Positions 1-13,089 of a stretch of DNA of 64,000 bases are shown here, piece by piece; positions within the stretch are counted from its first letter, which is position 1, and each line of letters begins with the position of its first letter. The translations under genes were made by a program, and so were the position numbers. The notes beneath the pieces were generated by a model. The model had not been told where the DNA came from. It saw only the letters and a program-made list of their open reading frames with translations, and searched no databases. Source of the stretch: Gordionus sp. m RMFG-2023 (lineage: Eukaryota > Nematomorpha > Gordioida > Chordodea > Parachordodidae); contig NC_088779.1 of NCBI RefSeq assembly GCF_954871325.1, positions 28,568,869-28,632,868 on the forward strand, in the 5' to 3' direction.

Positions 1-454
1 ATTAGAAAATATTATTTTTGAAATATGACGGATCCTACATTGCACATTTATTTGGATCTGGTCAGTTATAATATTATAAAAAAAATAAATTACGCATTAA
101 AACAGAGAGCGGGTCATTTCGACGCGACAAAAAAAATTGTCGCCCGTGGAATTGTCACGAGCCGAAATGACGTCTTATCTTATATTTAGAAAAAAAAATT
201 GTCTTAATTTCTATATAGGCAATTATGTAGGTAGCCATTTTAAGTGATTTTCCACACTGATATTCAACCAAGATCACCCTCGCAAAATAATGATTAAAAT
301 GCCGTAAAAATTAATTTATAAAAAAATTGGAATAGAAAAAATTTATGGCCCGAAAACCGGAAATGCAAATTTTATATATATAATAAAATATATTAAAGAA
401 GAATTAAAATATAAAAAGGATGCCATTTCATAAACCCTAAAACGAGATAATCAC

Positions 455-3400
455 CCATGATCTGGCTCGTCAAAAGAACGGCCAGTAAGGAGGCTAGTGT
501 GGAAAAGGCCGACGACGCGGAAAATATCAGACCTATCTCGAAGCGCGAAAAATCGGATATATCTAGTTGTCTGTACAAGTCGTGCCTAAAGACCAATACG
601 GCTGACACGAGAGCTAAACGAACGGTCATGAGACTCCTGAAACTGGTATTGAAACTCAGGTTGGGTAACAGGTTTCGGTATATTTGGCTCGTTAACTTTA
701 TCAAGCTTTTAAATGTCTCCAGTAGGCTATAAAGATTGATGTGGAAGGAATGAATGGCAGGACTGAAAGAACTCACAGAGCCACTGTATAAATAAAGAGC
801 TAATGCTATTTTTTTAAAATTATTTTAAATATAAAAAAGAAGAGAAGATTTATAAATAAATGATAATTATCGATACTGTTAACGTTACTTTAAAATAATA
901 GCGCGCTATAGCTACAAATACTTTTCAAAAAAAAATAAGCCGCTATAGTTATTATATTTTAAATGTAAGTTACTTTAAAAAAATTGTGTCTTTTTTTCCT
1001 TACCTACAAAAACGAATTAATAAATATTGCAGCTAGAGATCTGCAAAGTTAGGCCCGGCCCGAACGGCCTAATTCTATTTAAACTAATCTTTCGGGCCGA
1101 GCCGAGCCTAATATTTTTTAAAAAATTCGGGCCTGGTCGGGTGGACCTTGGAAATTTTTTTAAAATATATTTTAAATTTATCAATTTTATATTGAATTTT
1201 TTATGTAAAATAAAAATATTTGATTTTATTTAGTGAAATTAAACGACATATAAAATATGTCTCTTATTTTGAGTAATTATAAAAATTAATTTCTTTATTT
1301 TACTAAAATTCATCTAAAAAAAATATGTGGCTTAACTTAAATTAGTTATATTATTATACAGTTTTAGCTAACTTAAATTAACAATATATTATAGTTAGAC
1401 ACGAATCTTAATAAACGTAATAATTTTAATATATTTTGTATTTGCTTTTAAAGAGAAGATGTCTCTCTCAAAGTTTTTACCCAGCAAAATAACATCTATA
1501 TTTTTTTTCGCCAGAAACATCCTTTGAAATAGATAAAATAATCTCTTAAAAACATTGGCTCTGGAATGGGATATGGGGGTATTATATTTTCTGAGAGGGG
1601 TAGTTTAAAAAGGAAGGGCAACTTTTAATATTCAAAAAATTTGTTATATAATTCAATATTATTTTTACCACCTTCCATAAGATGGAAATGATTATTTAAA
1701 AAAATTTGAGAACATTTAAACGTTTTCTTTTTTGTTAGGTGATTTCTTTCTTTTTTTTAAAAAAAAAATGTTGAGTTTAGAAATATATATATGTTTCCGA
1801 GCTAATCTACTAGGTGTTAGGCAGTTAATCATTTTATTCTTTTTTTAAATAAGTTTTTTAAAAAAAATTTATCAAATTTTTCCATCCTTTAGGTATGTTT
1901 TAGGATACTTGGATTGAGGTAATAAAAGTAATTCTGTCAAGATTTGTGAGAACCCTACTTTTTAATGAAGAAGCCAATGCTTAAAAATTTTTTTTAATAT
2001 ATAGAAAGATATATACGATTGTATACATGGTTTAAATTAGAATGAAAAGACAGAAATTTTAAACATTTTATATATCTTACCTTAATATGCAAAAGTATGT
2101 CATTTTATATAACAAATGTCTATTATGGGGGCTGGAATATTTTTTTAAAAAAATAATATGTTTAAAACTTGAAATAAATCAAATTTAACTAATTAATTTA
2201 AGAAAAGGGCAAATGCGTATAGAAAATATCATTTTTTTAAATCTTGTTTTTATTTATAATATAAATGACTAAATAATATTTAATACATTTTTATTTGTGA
2301 ATGTTATAATATAATTAAATATTAACATTTTTTTTTGTTCATAATCACATTTAAAATCAAGTTCTTTAATTTTTTTTCTTTTATTAATATTTAAAAATTG
2401 TGAGATGATTTAGTTATTGCTGTTTCATAGTAGACGTAAATAAAATTTAAGATGTGTTAGTCCTGAAAAGGATCGTTAAGCAGAACTGGAAAATTGTTAA
2501 TTAATAGCATCTGAATAAAATTGGAAATAATTTCCTTTCCCACTTTTGTTCTCCCATATGGTTACATCACGAGATCCTCTAAACAATTTAATGTATATTT
2601 TCCCAACTTTGAGTAGTCCAAAAAACATATCTCTATGAAGAATTAGACGATCCATTTCAAAATCATCTCAATAGAATATTGAAACATGATTTCCATCACA
2701 AGTTTTTGAAAACGCAAATTCTCCATATTAATTTTAAAAAATGATCCATTACTGGTTTGTTTTTATCTAAAACTTCATAATAGATTTGTCTATATATATA
2801 ATATTCATTAATTGGCCCAAAATATTTGATATGATAAATTCGAGCCTTCTTCCAATCTTAAAAGGCGTCAATGGGATCCTTTAAATTTAATTCCTTTGCC
2901 TTTAATTTAACTTCACTTCAAAACTATCATCTTGTTGCAATTGCATCTAAAATTTAATTTCTAATGAAAATTTTATGAGCATTTAATAATTCCTTCATAT
3001 TGATTTTAGTGATATTATTTGATATACAACGATGATCCTAAAGAAGTTGAACCTCTCATTTTCATCTTGGATGGTAAGAAATATCTCGAACAAAGGATAA
3101 CAAATATTTTATTTACACAATTCACGGAATTTTCGCAATAATATTAAATGAATCTTGGATCATAGATTGCTCTAAATTCTTCATTAAGAATAGCATTTGT
3201 AAATCAGATATCCTACCAATAACGTTACCATCATAACATTGGCCTTGCATTTTTTTAAGATTAAAGAATATCTATCTTTGATTAATTTATCAACCCCAAT
3301 AAAATTTATCAATAGGGGCAAAAGCCCCTCTGCCCCTCCCATGAAGTTAGTGCCTATACCATGTACCTAGAATTGGCAATGCAATTTACGTTTTTTGCCA

Positions 3401-4677
3401 ACACGCCATAACTTTGTCAAGATCTTGCTGGGGAGGGGAGGGGGTTTTATAGGTGGGGTTTTTCTCATACATTTTATTGGGGGTCTATGGTAGGGTTATG
3501 TTACATTTTTATAAATAATTTTGGCGTGTCATCACATTTTTTGGAAATTTTTAAAATCATTATTTTGAAAAATTATTTTCTTGTTTTTCTTTTGATAAAT
3601 GTCTTGGTAAGATGGAGTATGGGCTGGATTTTATAAGCTTAATATGATATTTATGAGAACAGGCAAATATTTATAGGGGAGGGGTAAGCTATGCCCATAA
3701 CCATGTTTCTCATCTAAACTCTTTCTCCCTTCTTTAAATGTAGATGGAATAACATATTGCATTGTAAAAATTAAATAATCTCATAAGAATTTACCACAAT
3801 TGATAAAATATCCTGAACATGCAATGTATAGCACATAAATAAAGTCATTGTATAGCTGGTATATGTAACCAGCCAAAATAGGCCCTAACACAAATCCTAA
3901 ATTAGATACTACATTTAGTGTTGCTAATTGATTCAATATTGAGGTGTTTTCAATCTTTTAACATAAATAAAATTATCATTTTTTAAAATAAATATTACTA
4001 AAACTATAAGATTTCATTAGTCAATATATTCATATTTAATTTAATAAATTCTATTTTTATCTGAATGTAAGTAAAATTGAAATGATATAGCAGTATTTAT
4101 CTAGGCACAATAAAAAAGATTAAACTTTCACTTTATCATTATAAAGCTGTGGTTTTTGATTGATATCTTTTATATTTGTTGCTATAATTGACTTACACAA
4201 GCTTCTTGAATGTTTAAAAATACCTATATTTTAATATAAATAGTTTAAAGATCTAGTTATTTACCAGACAAAATTCTTGAAATTAAAATTATATAAAAGT
4301 TATTAAATGAAAGGCTCAACATCCAATAAGATATTCCTGCTCCAAATAGGCAAATGGATAAAATTAAGAGCCTTGGCATAATATCACTAAGCTTTCCCTA
4401 AATTTAATAAATCGGTCATTGTCATGTATCATTAGTTACACTTACAATTATAGGACTGCTAATCATTTGAAATATTCCATATATTGACCACAAAATTCCA
4501 ATGTAAAAATTTGATATGCCGCATTTATAAAAATAGTTATTTAAAAGTGGAATTATTAAACTTATATTGAAATGATCCTATTAACATATTTCATTATATA
4601 GGTTTAATAATAAAAATATTTACTATAAATGCAAGCAAAAGCATACCTTCATACAGGTAAGATTTTGAAATAGACAT
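455..4677 (-). CDS. MFSD9: MFSD9-like major facilitator transporter (partial, 5' exons plus one later exon)
   Basis: Multi-pass membrane transporter of the major facilitator superfamily; substrate unknown. Exons read on the minus strand: 4677-4624 (ATG), 4577-4446, 4397-4265, 4223-4132, 3954-3795, then about 762-455. All introns among the first five are GT-AG and in phase, including a 46-bp intron. Motifs in order: hydrophobic helix ending in SLIIPLL; YGIFQMISSP followed by GKLSDIMPR, the MFS A-like loop; SRILSG/IFKH; and SNLGFVLGPILAGY. This order matches MFSD9 (family knowledge). The 762-455 exon (helices near VRLALVSAVLVF and IGLIFSASSAF) fits the second half of MFSD9, but the phase 1 to phase 2 jump implies at least one unlocated exon in 763-3794. 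The gene continues past the left edge. The five-exon part is firm; attaching the 455-762 exon is an inference. Confidence 0.72.
763..3794. other. Presumed intron of the MFSD9-like gene with decayed repeats
   Basis: Very AT-rich. A run near 1033-1145 reads CTAGAGATCTGCA followed by GGCCCGGCCCG-type repeats, resembling the hAT end seen at 61823. A second low-complexity patch near 3305-3360 (GGGGCAAAAGCCCC) resembles ends of the CAGTGGCGT hAT group. A missing transporter exon should lie here, but I could not find a convincing one. Confidence 0.35.
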
Positions 4678-4961
4678 GCTTTTAAAAAAACATATGATTT
4701 AATTAATAAATAATAGATGGCAGTATACGATAAAACATATAAAAACTCATTTCTTTTATTTTTTAAAAATTATATATATTTAAAATAAGTTGCAAACTAT
4801 TTGTAAAATAAAATTGATATAAAAACTATATTAAATAAAATAATAATTATACATTTAATTAGGTATAATCAACGGGGATTATAGACTCATGTATGGACAT
4901 GCAGTTAGAATGGCAGATTTCAGTTGATATTATCTGTCGAAGGTAGAAGCCTTCTTTTGGG

Positions 4962-5267
4962 TCATCTGTGATTAAGCATTGTTTTGAATAATTTTAGGGC
5001 TTGGGGTCCAAATGATCCACAGATATCTGAAACTACCGGAACAAACAAAACATTATTAAGCTTGCTATATTTGTTTGTTTTTGTGTTTTCGGCTTTCGTG
5101 ATAGAGTTGGAAGAAAAAGATCGGGCAAAACGATCCACGCAAGTATAATCCCAAGCGAGAGGTAGACCTTGGTTCCAAGCGACTAGCGTCATACCATCTA
5201 GTCTGGTTTGATTGTCAGGGCTGAGGCCGGATGGTTCCAGGGTGGAGGGAATATTTGAGGATTTCAA
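4962..5267 (-). pseudogene. Retroelement-derived conserved domain fragment
   Basis: A 101-codon open frame with the motif order PSGLS, RLDGMTLVAW, WDYTCVDRFA, NTKTNKYSKL, LFVPVV and GSFGPQAL. I recognise this as a conserved domain found beside reverse transcriptase in many invertebrate retroelement ORFs, where it usually reads DG.TL.PW...WD.TC.DT...KY..L...F.P...ET.G..G..A. There is no reverse transcriptase next to it and no start context, so it is a fossil fragment. The assignment rests on remembered motif order only; a captured host gene fragment cannot be excluded. Confidence 0.5.
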
Positions 5268-5513
5268 GGTTCGGTTGATGATTAAATTGATACATTATTC
5301 AACTTTTCTTTATTAAATGAACGTTATTAATTAAATAATATGAAATGTAATTTTAATTTGTGAAATAATTTATTGCCAATGTGCTGTTATTTTATATCAT
5401 ATCATATTGTATTAAATTATTATTGGTATTTTAATAAATCTTATTTATTATCTCTTTTTCTTTTAAACTATAGTTTTCGCGGACATTCACATTGATGTTT
5501 TGGATGATGAAGC

Positions 5514-7533
5514 CAGTGGCGTCGCTATGGAGGTGGGGAGTGGGCGCCAAGGGGCTCGAGCCCCTGAAAAATTTGAATAGCCACCTGAGGTAAAATATTT
5601 TTTTAATGACTCCTTAATATCCCTTTGAACTAAAAATAAATTTTTTTAATGGCTCCCTGAACAATTTCTTTTATAATTCTATTGAATAATTTATAGATTT
5701 AATTTTATTATTTAAAAATTAATAAGACCATCAAAATTTTTATTAAATGAATACTATTTTAATTATTAAATTAGATTAATACATATATATTATATTTTCA
5801 CTATGTCAGCTTGCGATCAAATTCTGTGTTAAAAATATATCAATATCACTCACTAAATATTAATTTAGCATTAACAGTTGAATCTTAATTGACTTTTATT
5901 ATTTAAATTTTTATATAACCCTAATTAAATAAATATAATTATTAATTGAAAACTAAATATTTAATATTGTAATTAACCGAGTTTAAAATGACTAACTACT
6001 GTATATTTATTTCTAAATTTTATTATCATACCTATTCCTAAAAATATTTTCAAGATCCAAATAAGTATAAGAGATTTCTATATAAAAAGTAAGTAAGTAG
6101 ACATATAGTTTATTATCCTATATTATATGCAGTTGTTTATAAAATATTAGTTAAAATGACACTTTTATTGACGTATTTGACAGTTATATAATATATTACA
6201 GCTAATATATTTTACCAATAAATGCTTTTAATACTAAATATAGTAACAATTTGTATACAAATAATTAACGCCATCTATTTAGTTATTAATAATTTTAAAA
6301 ATTAAACATTTTATTATTCATCTTTCAATAAAGGTAATAAATTTTACGTGTTTTTAGGAAAGCTATTTTTTTTTATTTTTCGAAAAACAGTTTTGTGTTA
6401 AATTTAAAATACAAGTATATTTTTGATATTATTTCAAACTACTAATTTTAAGATATAATATACCAACTAGAGATGGTGCGACAATAATATATAAAATTTT
6501 AATTGCTTTGAAGATATCACTCTGTTCTTATTTTACAGTTACAAAATGTTTCATTTCTAATTGGTCATCCTTGCCGTATAAATAACTCAAGGCTTCAATA
6601 TATTTGCATAATTTCTTCTATAGAATTTTATTGTTTTTGTTTCATTTCTAGCATAATAAATTCTGATATGGGTTACCATCGTGAGTGTCATGGCTATGAC
6701 TGTAAATTAACCAGCATCTATTATTTGTGTGGCTATGTAATTTAAGAATATTACTACAGCTGCTCAGAGCATATGATTTCATATTTTAGATATGCAATAA
6801 AATATGAAATCATGGTAAACTGTGTAGTCGTTTGTATATCATTAAAAATGGAAGATAATCTTTTAGAAATTTAATATCTCACAATAATTTTCTCGATTAC
6901 TTATCTAGCTTCCACCATGTTATCTAAGAGGAAGCTCTAACTACCATATAGTTTTATGATTGGATTGGTCGTTTATATTCTCTTCTTTCAAGAATTGTTA
7001 ATTTGGTAAGGCCTATAAATTTTTTCTTATCAGTCCATTCTATAAAACATTCTAAAATGGTAACAGAAAGTTATATTAGTTTCATCGCCTTATGTCAATG
7101 TAAGTTGCTAAGAATTATATATATATACTATGTGGTTTTTAAAAACCATAATCAATTGAGGCATATGTATGAATTAATTTACATTTTTTATCACTTGTAA
7201 TTCTTTAGACGCAAAGTTTTTTTATATCAACCATCGAAAATATTTTATACTGTAATAAATAGATTTTGTATTAAAAAATATTATTTTTAGAAATATCTTG
7301 TATTGTTTTAATTATTTATATGTTAGTTTATTTTGTATGCATAATATAATAAATGACAAAATATGAAATTCAGAATAATTGTTTAGGAAAAAGTATAATA
7401 TATTAATATAAAACCCGACCGACGCCCAGGTAAAAACGGGCCGAAGGCTCGCAAAATAGTATGAAGGGCTTCGCCCCCCATAAAAATTTTTTAGTTGAGC
7501 CCCCTGAAATGGTAAAGGCTAGCGACTCCCCTG
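5514..7533. mobile_element. Non-autonomous hAT-like element, 2.0 kb
   Basis: The left end starts CAGTGGCGTCGCTA and soon carries GGGGCTCGAGCCCCTGAAAAA. The right end, on the opposite strand, starts CCAGGGGAGTCGCTAG and carries TTTCAGGGGGCTC. Flanking 8-mers are GATGAAGC (5506-5513) and GATGAATC (7534-7541), 7 of 8 identical, the target-duplication length expected for hAT. The interior is AT-rich with no transposase frame; the one 65-codon ORF looks like chance. Confidence 0.6.
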
Positions 7534-7884
7534 GATGAATCATTATATAATAGTCATGAAATATATAAAGATACACAATTTGAACACAATAAGTTAATTG
7601 GTAAAATAAAAATAAATCGAATGATTAAAAATGATAATCTAATGCAAAAATAACTTTTCTGATATACAAAATAAAAAATAATAATATTTGAAATATTTTT
7701 ATTTAAATTGTTTTTGTAGGTAAAATAATAAACATCAATTTTAGAATGACTTCTTAAAGTAAAATGAAATATAAAAACTTATTTGTTGCAATGTTTAAAA
7801 AAATAGTTAATAATATTACACCACATTTTGTTATATAATCTGCAACAAGAAAATTATTTTAAAATATTTAAGTCATATTCAGCT

Positions 7885-8095
7885 AGTGTTGTTAAACGGC
7901 TCAATTTAGCTAATTTTAAAGAAGGTTAACTCAAGAATTTAGCCGTTAGTAAATTAATTAAGCTTATTTTTTGCCGGAAAATATACCATAAATATTTAGG
8001 TTTCTATTCGCGAAATTTCAAGGTTAGATAATAAAATTTTTTAAATCTTGATGTAGACTCTTTTACTAATTGGTCAAATGGAGCTAACAACACTA
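7885..8095. mobile_element. Small hAT-like MITE (TGTTGTTAAA family)
   Basis: About 210 bp beginning AGTGTTGTTAAACGGCTC and ending GAGCTAACAACACT, with an internal GTTAACTCAAGAATTTAGCC block shared by the other copies. It is one of about a dozen related copies in the window. Confidence 0.6.
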
Positions 8096-8099
8096 CATA

Positions 8100-9325
8100 A
8101 GATTGCAAATATCTTTGAATATATTTTTTAAATAAGAAAGATTTTTGATCAAATTTTATATAGAAATTTTGAATATTTTTTGTAAAAGATCTTTTCATAT
8201 AATAAGTAAATCTTTAATAATTCTTGTAAAAAATTATCTATGATAAAATAACAATATTCTTTGAACTCAACTCAATATAGTTTTAAATTTAACTAATTCG
8301 AACCTTTTGCAAATTAATTTTAAATTAAACCTTTGTCCCAAATCCACATTCGTAAATATTTCCGGAAAGATTTTGTAGCAAATACTATTCAGCGAAGATT
8401 ATATTGCAAATTTTTATAGCAAAATCTTTACCGCGAACTCATGAGCGAATACATACAACGAAACTTTTATCGTGAATATATTATTATTAAAATTTTATCG
8501 TCTGTCATTATCGTGGAAGTTAGACAATACAATATAGAGAAAGCTAATTTTCGAATTATATATAGCGTATAAATTAACATAATCAATATTGGGAAATAGT
8601 GTTAAAACAATACCTCGATTTTATTCCCCCTTTTTAGCTATCACCATTTCTTATGGTAAGTTCCTTCAATCTCTTTCCACTTTATCATCCATACTCAGAG
8701 TCTACATGACAGGATTTTGACTGGATTCAAACCTCCTTCAAAAACCTTTGCCTACACCCCTAAAAATTCCCGTCGCCTTCGGCGGTGGTGTCTTTTTATT
8801 ATTATTTTCACCTATTTATTAATTAATACTCTTTTTAAAGAATTTATAAAGGATAACTTAAATTAATCTATCTCTACTACCAACTATCGATATTTTATGA
8901 ATATAAAGAATTTATTTTTAGATAATAAATTCAATTAAAACCTCCATTATTTACAATGAATTTATTATTCTGGCATTATGAGCTTGCTGAAATATCTAAA
9001 CCTTTTAAATTACATTTAAAAGGATAGTTTATTTGGAAAACAATGTGTATGATTGTTTGCAATATATAGATTTGGTCGATGAATTGTATTATAATACTAC
9101 TATAATAAAAATATTAATTTTTACAGCAATAAATTTTGTCCTAATTCATCTCAAAATTTAATAAATAACCCCCCCCCCCCCCAAAAAAAAAAAAAATTAT
9201 CCTACCCCCATTAAAGCAGCTTACCCCATACCCCCTCAAAAAAATAGGATGCAAACTGTTCCTACCCCTCCCGCTCATGTAGACGCTGCCCGCACTATCT
9301 ATTTTTATATTTCTGATCGATTCCA
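8100..9325. other. Intergenic DNA, no gene seen
   Basis: AT-rich sequence without coding signal. It includes a short GTCGCCTTCGGCGGTG patch near 8770 and a long C run followed by an A run at 9169-9195. The open frames across these runs are artefacts of low complexity. Confidence 0.5.
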
Positions 9326-9329
9326 TTTG

Positions 9330-9755
9330 GGTCTCCTAACGGAATATAGCTATCGAGGCCATTGTATCTTGGTCTTACACTGAAGTATCAATATCGACAG
9401 ATATCTCACGTTTTCCTCACACCAAAGTATCAATATCGACAGATATCCCACCGGTGAACTATCGGAACGGCCCCCGAGGTCACAATCCTAACACTGGCCA
9501 AGAGATCGTTATCATCCTTGAATTACCCACGAGTTCATCTGGCCATCTTATTTGGTTTATTGGACAAATATCCTAGCACCCGGCTGTCCAAGCCTGTCGA
9601 TGACCAGGGTGGCATTTCTCAGCACAGAAAATTTTCTTTACATATGTCTGGACATATCGGTCACCGAAGAAAAACCACAATTTTTGTTACTTACCAGGAT
9701 TGAACCTGCGACCTTCTTACAAGCATACATCATACACCACTAAGCCACCGCGGCG
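9330..9755 (-). repeat. tRNA-derived SINE
   Basis: Read on the minus strand, the head at 9755-9690 has an A-box (TGGCTTAGTGGT, plus 9737-9748) and a perfect B-box (GGTTCAATCC, plus 9698-9707) about 40 bp apart, as in RNA polymerase III promoters of tRNA-derived SINEs. The body that follows is GC-richer than the surroundings and includes a near-tandem block around TATCAATATCGACAGATATC at about 9386-9450. The right limit is clear; the left limit near 9330 is a guess from the composition change. A tRNA gene is unlikely because the segment cannot be folded into a full cloverleaf by eye. Confidence 0.6.
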
Positions 9756-10921
9756 ATCTAAAGCAATACCGCGATAATGACTAGTAATAAATATTTTCTT
9801 TAAATTTTTGGCATTAAGAAAAATATATTTCTTGTTTCATATATTTTTTTCTAAGCGATTTATCTTTTAATCTGTGTATCCATTTGTTGGGCAATACTTA
9901 TATTAGTATTAAGAAATATTTTGAAAATTCAGTATTTTGAATAATTATTCTCAAAGTTTAAGTATCTTTTTTAATATTTAAGTTTTGATTCTAAAGTATT
10001 AAATATGCCAATTATAAAATATGTGATTCGATAATCTGGTTTAATACATTTATAATTTAGCAGAGATAGCATAAAAGAATTGCCTAATTATGATCGTAAA
10101 ATCATTTTATGTACATAAAAAATTTATAGAAAAGTATTTGATTATATAAAATATTGCATATTTTAAATGCGCGAATGTAGTCGAAGAAAACTACGGTGAA
10201 ATTATTAAAATGCAACCTTGATCATATACACCAAAAATAGTAATTGACAAATGATTTATTTTAATTTCGGGGAAATATAATATATATCAATATAATTTAT
10301 TTATTATAACTTATTTTATATAAATATACAGAACAACATTTTTTTAAGATAACAATAATATTTTAGTTTTGTAATTCGTTATTATTTAACAAAAAAATAT
10401 AAATTGATAATAATTTATGGTACAATATTGCCTAATCTAGTTGCTCATTACACCAAATCTGTTTATTGGTGACAGGCTGAAATGTAATATTTTTCAGTTA
10501 TATATTTTACTTTGTTAATGTTTTGTTAATTTCATAATTTAATTATTATTACCTTTTCTTTGTCTAAATAAAATTAAATTGAAGTAATTTTGTATTTGTT
10601 GTTAAATATTATTATTTGATAACTTGTGTCATAATATTACTGTAGTAATACCAACTACTAATTTATAAACAATATGACTACTAATTTATATTTCAATTTA
10701 TTTTTAACATCAAATTTATATTATTAATTTTCGAATATTCTATTCTATTTTTATATATAATATCTATAAATAATATTTTACTAATTTATTACATTTCCTT
10801 CAAACATTTTAAATTTATATTTCTTCAATAAACCTCTAAACGATTTTTTAACTTATCTGCATGCTTCCGTAATGTTTTCCCGGAAGATTCAACAATATAA
10901 GAATAAAGTCCTATTCTTTCT

Positions 10922-11551
10922 TTAATTACTCCCCTTCCAACCATTGGTATTTTTATTATTTAACCATATAGGTTGTGAGATTTCAAATTCTCTTTCCTTT
11001 GAATGTAAATCATGATGAAGGCTTTGTTTATCAATGGCCCTTACTATTTCGTGTTCGGCATTTGGTCGGATCCAATCCAGACTTGTTTTCAATTGCCTCC
11101 CAAACATAATTTTAACAGGAGATCTCCCTGTGGAACTATGCTCTCCCAATCGGTAGGTTGTTAAAACCTGTGTCATAGCTTCTTCGGGATCGCTTATTGA
11201 ATCTCTCGTCGCATGACCTTTTAAAGTTCGTACTGTACGTTCAGCTAATCCATTAGTTTTTGGATGATAGGGTGCTGAACGTATATGACGTATATTATTT
11301 AAATCACAATACCTACGGAATTCCCCTGATAAGAATTGTGGTCCTTTGTCTGACACACTGGACTTGGGTATTCCAAACCTAGCAAACCATTTATTTAGTC
11401 GTTTTATCATAGCATCAGCAGAGGTATTCTGCATTAGATCAACTTCTAACCATGGTCTATTTTTCTGGCATCCAGAACATATTTTGATAAAATTTTCTAT
11501 ATCAACATCACATCTGGGCCACCAACAATACAATCTAAAAATAGATTTCAT
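10922..11551 (-). pseudogene. pol: Truncated integrase of the LTR element
   Basis: Starts inside the zinc-binding domain (YCWWPRCDVDIENF, then CSGCQKNRPW giving the CC pair). It then jumps to the middle of the catalytic core (NTSADAMIKRL, VSDKGPQFLS with the second Asp, NGLAERTVRTLKG with the Glu). The stretch carrying the first catalytic Asp is deleted between RPW and LEVDL. A stop separates this frame from the protease frame. Integration activity is therefore not expected. Confidence 0.78.
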
Positions 11552-11572
11552 TACATTTTCCCCAGGATGTCC

Positions 11573-12334
11573 CTAGTGAATCATTCCTAACACTGCATTT
11601 CTTAATTTATTAGGAATAACCAATCTCCCATTCCATTCTATAATATTACGATTGACAGAAAGCTCTTCCCGTCGATTATAAAAATTAACTATTTCTTTAT
11701 CTTCATGGCGATCAAAGTTTCGCCAACTTTGCTGAATATGTATTTCTACTTTTTTTAATATTAAATCTTGCTTCGACTCTCTTCGTAGAATATTTTCTGA
11801 CAATTGTATATCATCCAAATTAATACTTCGAATATCCAAAGCATGTTTAGAATCTTGATTCTCTTCCGAAATTTCTTGTTTTTTATTAATCAAATCTTGA
11901 ATTCTAGAATCTAGTGTTATGCAACATTTTTCTTTTTCAATATTGTTGACCAAATTGCGTACTTGTTTAATCATAACCTGACGAGGCATTTCTAAATTGA
12001 ATGCTATAATCCATGGTAATCCGAAAAGAGGCACCCCAGTTGTATTCATTATTACCACTGTTAGAGTCCTTGTCTGTGATCCAATCCTAACATTGACTTG
12101 GGTCTCGCCCTTAACGTCTAACGGATGATCACCATATGCAGTCAATGGACTGGTTGACCTAATTTTTGGTCGCCCAATACTTGTCCATATATCAATTCCT
12201 ATCAATGACGCTTGTGAACCTGTGTCAAAATCAAATTCAACATCTAACCCATTTATCTCTGCAGTTAGTTTTGCTCGATTCTCTCGATTTTGTTGAATCT
12301 TCCAAATATTATGAATATAATCACTTGATGACAC
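11573..12334 (-). pseudogene. pol: Protease and linker to integrase; RT and RNase H deleted
   Basis: The N-terminal part has a retropepsin active site (FDFDTGSQASLI) and a GVPLFGLPWI strand, so it is the aspartic protease that would cut Gag-Pol. From about residue 115 the frame passes through a charged linker and then enters the region before the integrase zinc-binding domain (NRNIIEWNGRLVIPNKLR), ending at the HH part. The several hundred residues of reverse transcriptase and RNase H normally between these segments are missing. The frame is otherwise open, which suggests one clean internal deletion. Confidence 0.75.
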
Positions 12335-12345
12335 TCTTATATAAT

Positions 12346-13089
12346 TTAAATTTTTGATTTACAGCAAACTGCAAAATGACCAATTTTTTTACATTTATTA
12401 CATGCCGCATTTGTAGCTGGACATCTCACTTCTCGGTTATGAATAAAACCACATTTATAACATTTAAGTTTATTATAATCTTTATCATTATTATATTTGT
12501 ATTTATTATTCTCTTTATCAAATGTATTATTATACTTGACTTTATTATAGCCTTTATCAAATGTAGTCGTCGTTTTAATTGGATGTTTATAATTATTATA
12601 ATAATCATTATCATTTCTTTTGTTATTATCATTTATCTTATTAATAACAGGCATATTTTTATTTGCCATCTCTTTATCTGCTCGCTCAGAAGCTAATGCC
12701 AGATCAAGAATAAATTGAAAAGTCAGTACATTATTATCTCTATCAAGACCGTCGGGATATAGAGCTCTAAGATCTCTTTCCAATCCTGGTATTTCCATGC
12801 CAACCATAAACTGATCACGTAAACGCTCGTCTATATCATTAAGATAATGACAACGCTTGCCAATTGTTCTAATTTTATCTGCAAATTCAGTTATGGTTTC
12901 AGTTGTTCTCCGTAATCTAACGAAATCAAATCTAGAAGCAAAAGCTGTTGACGTCGGTTTAAATAGTTTAAAACATATTGACTTAATTTCCTTAAAAGAT
13001 AAAGTTTCGATCGAATCAGGATAACAAAAACGGTCCACCAACTCAATATTCTTATTGCCAAAAAATGTTAAAAAAATATATATTGACAT
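12346..13089 (-). CDS. gag: Gag polyprotein of the LTR element
   Basis: About 247 codons open. The N-terminal half is capsid-like (RLRRTTETITEFADKIR, DQFMVG, LDLALASERADKEM). An Asn/Lys-rich linker follows, and the C-terminus carries two zinc knuckles, CYKCGFIHNREVRC and CNKCKKIGHFAVC, in the arrangement usual for metazoan Ty3/gypsy gags. Gag would form the virus-like particle and bind element RNA. The extreme N-terminus may lie upstream in another frame, because the first codons sit in AT-rich sequence just after a 20-bp tandem repeat (13215-13272). Confidence 0.75.
   Translation of the reverse strand: MSIYIFLTFFGNKNIELVDRFCYPDSIETLSFKEIKSICFKLFKPTSTAFASRFDFVRLRRTTETITEFADKIRTIGKRCHYLNDIDERLRDQFMVGMEIPGLERDLRALYPDGLDRDNNVLTFQFILDLALASERADKEMANKNMPVINKINDNNKRNDNDYYNNYKHPIKTTTTFDKGYNKVKYNNTFDKENNKYKYNNDKDYNKLKCYKCGFIHNREVRCPATNAACNKCKKIGHFAVCCKSKI

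Noticed and set aside
393..776. Overlapping ORFs on both strands
   Set aside because: Only the minus frame fits a transporter exon; the plus frame (457-732) has no recognisable features and is treated as a shadow.
9169..9195. C and A homopolymer runs as possible regulatory or telomeric sequence
   Set aside because: Similar G/C runs occur at many places (15029, 20110, 26801, 52129, 55422) and look like slippage-prone low complexity.
9690..9755. Possible functional tRNA gene
   Set aside because: Promoter boxes are good but no full cloverleaf is visible and a SINE body follows directly.
12376..12696. Open frame of 106 codons on the plus strand, very hydrophobic
   Set aside because: It is the complement of the Asn/Lys-rich gag linker; hydrophobicity arises from ATT/TTT codons.
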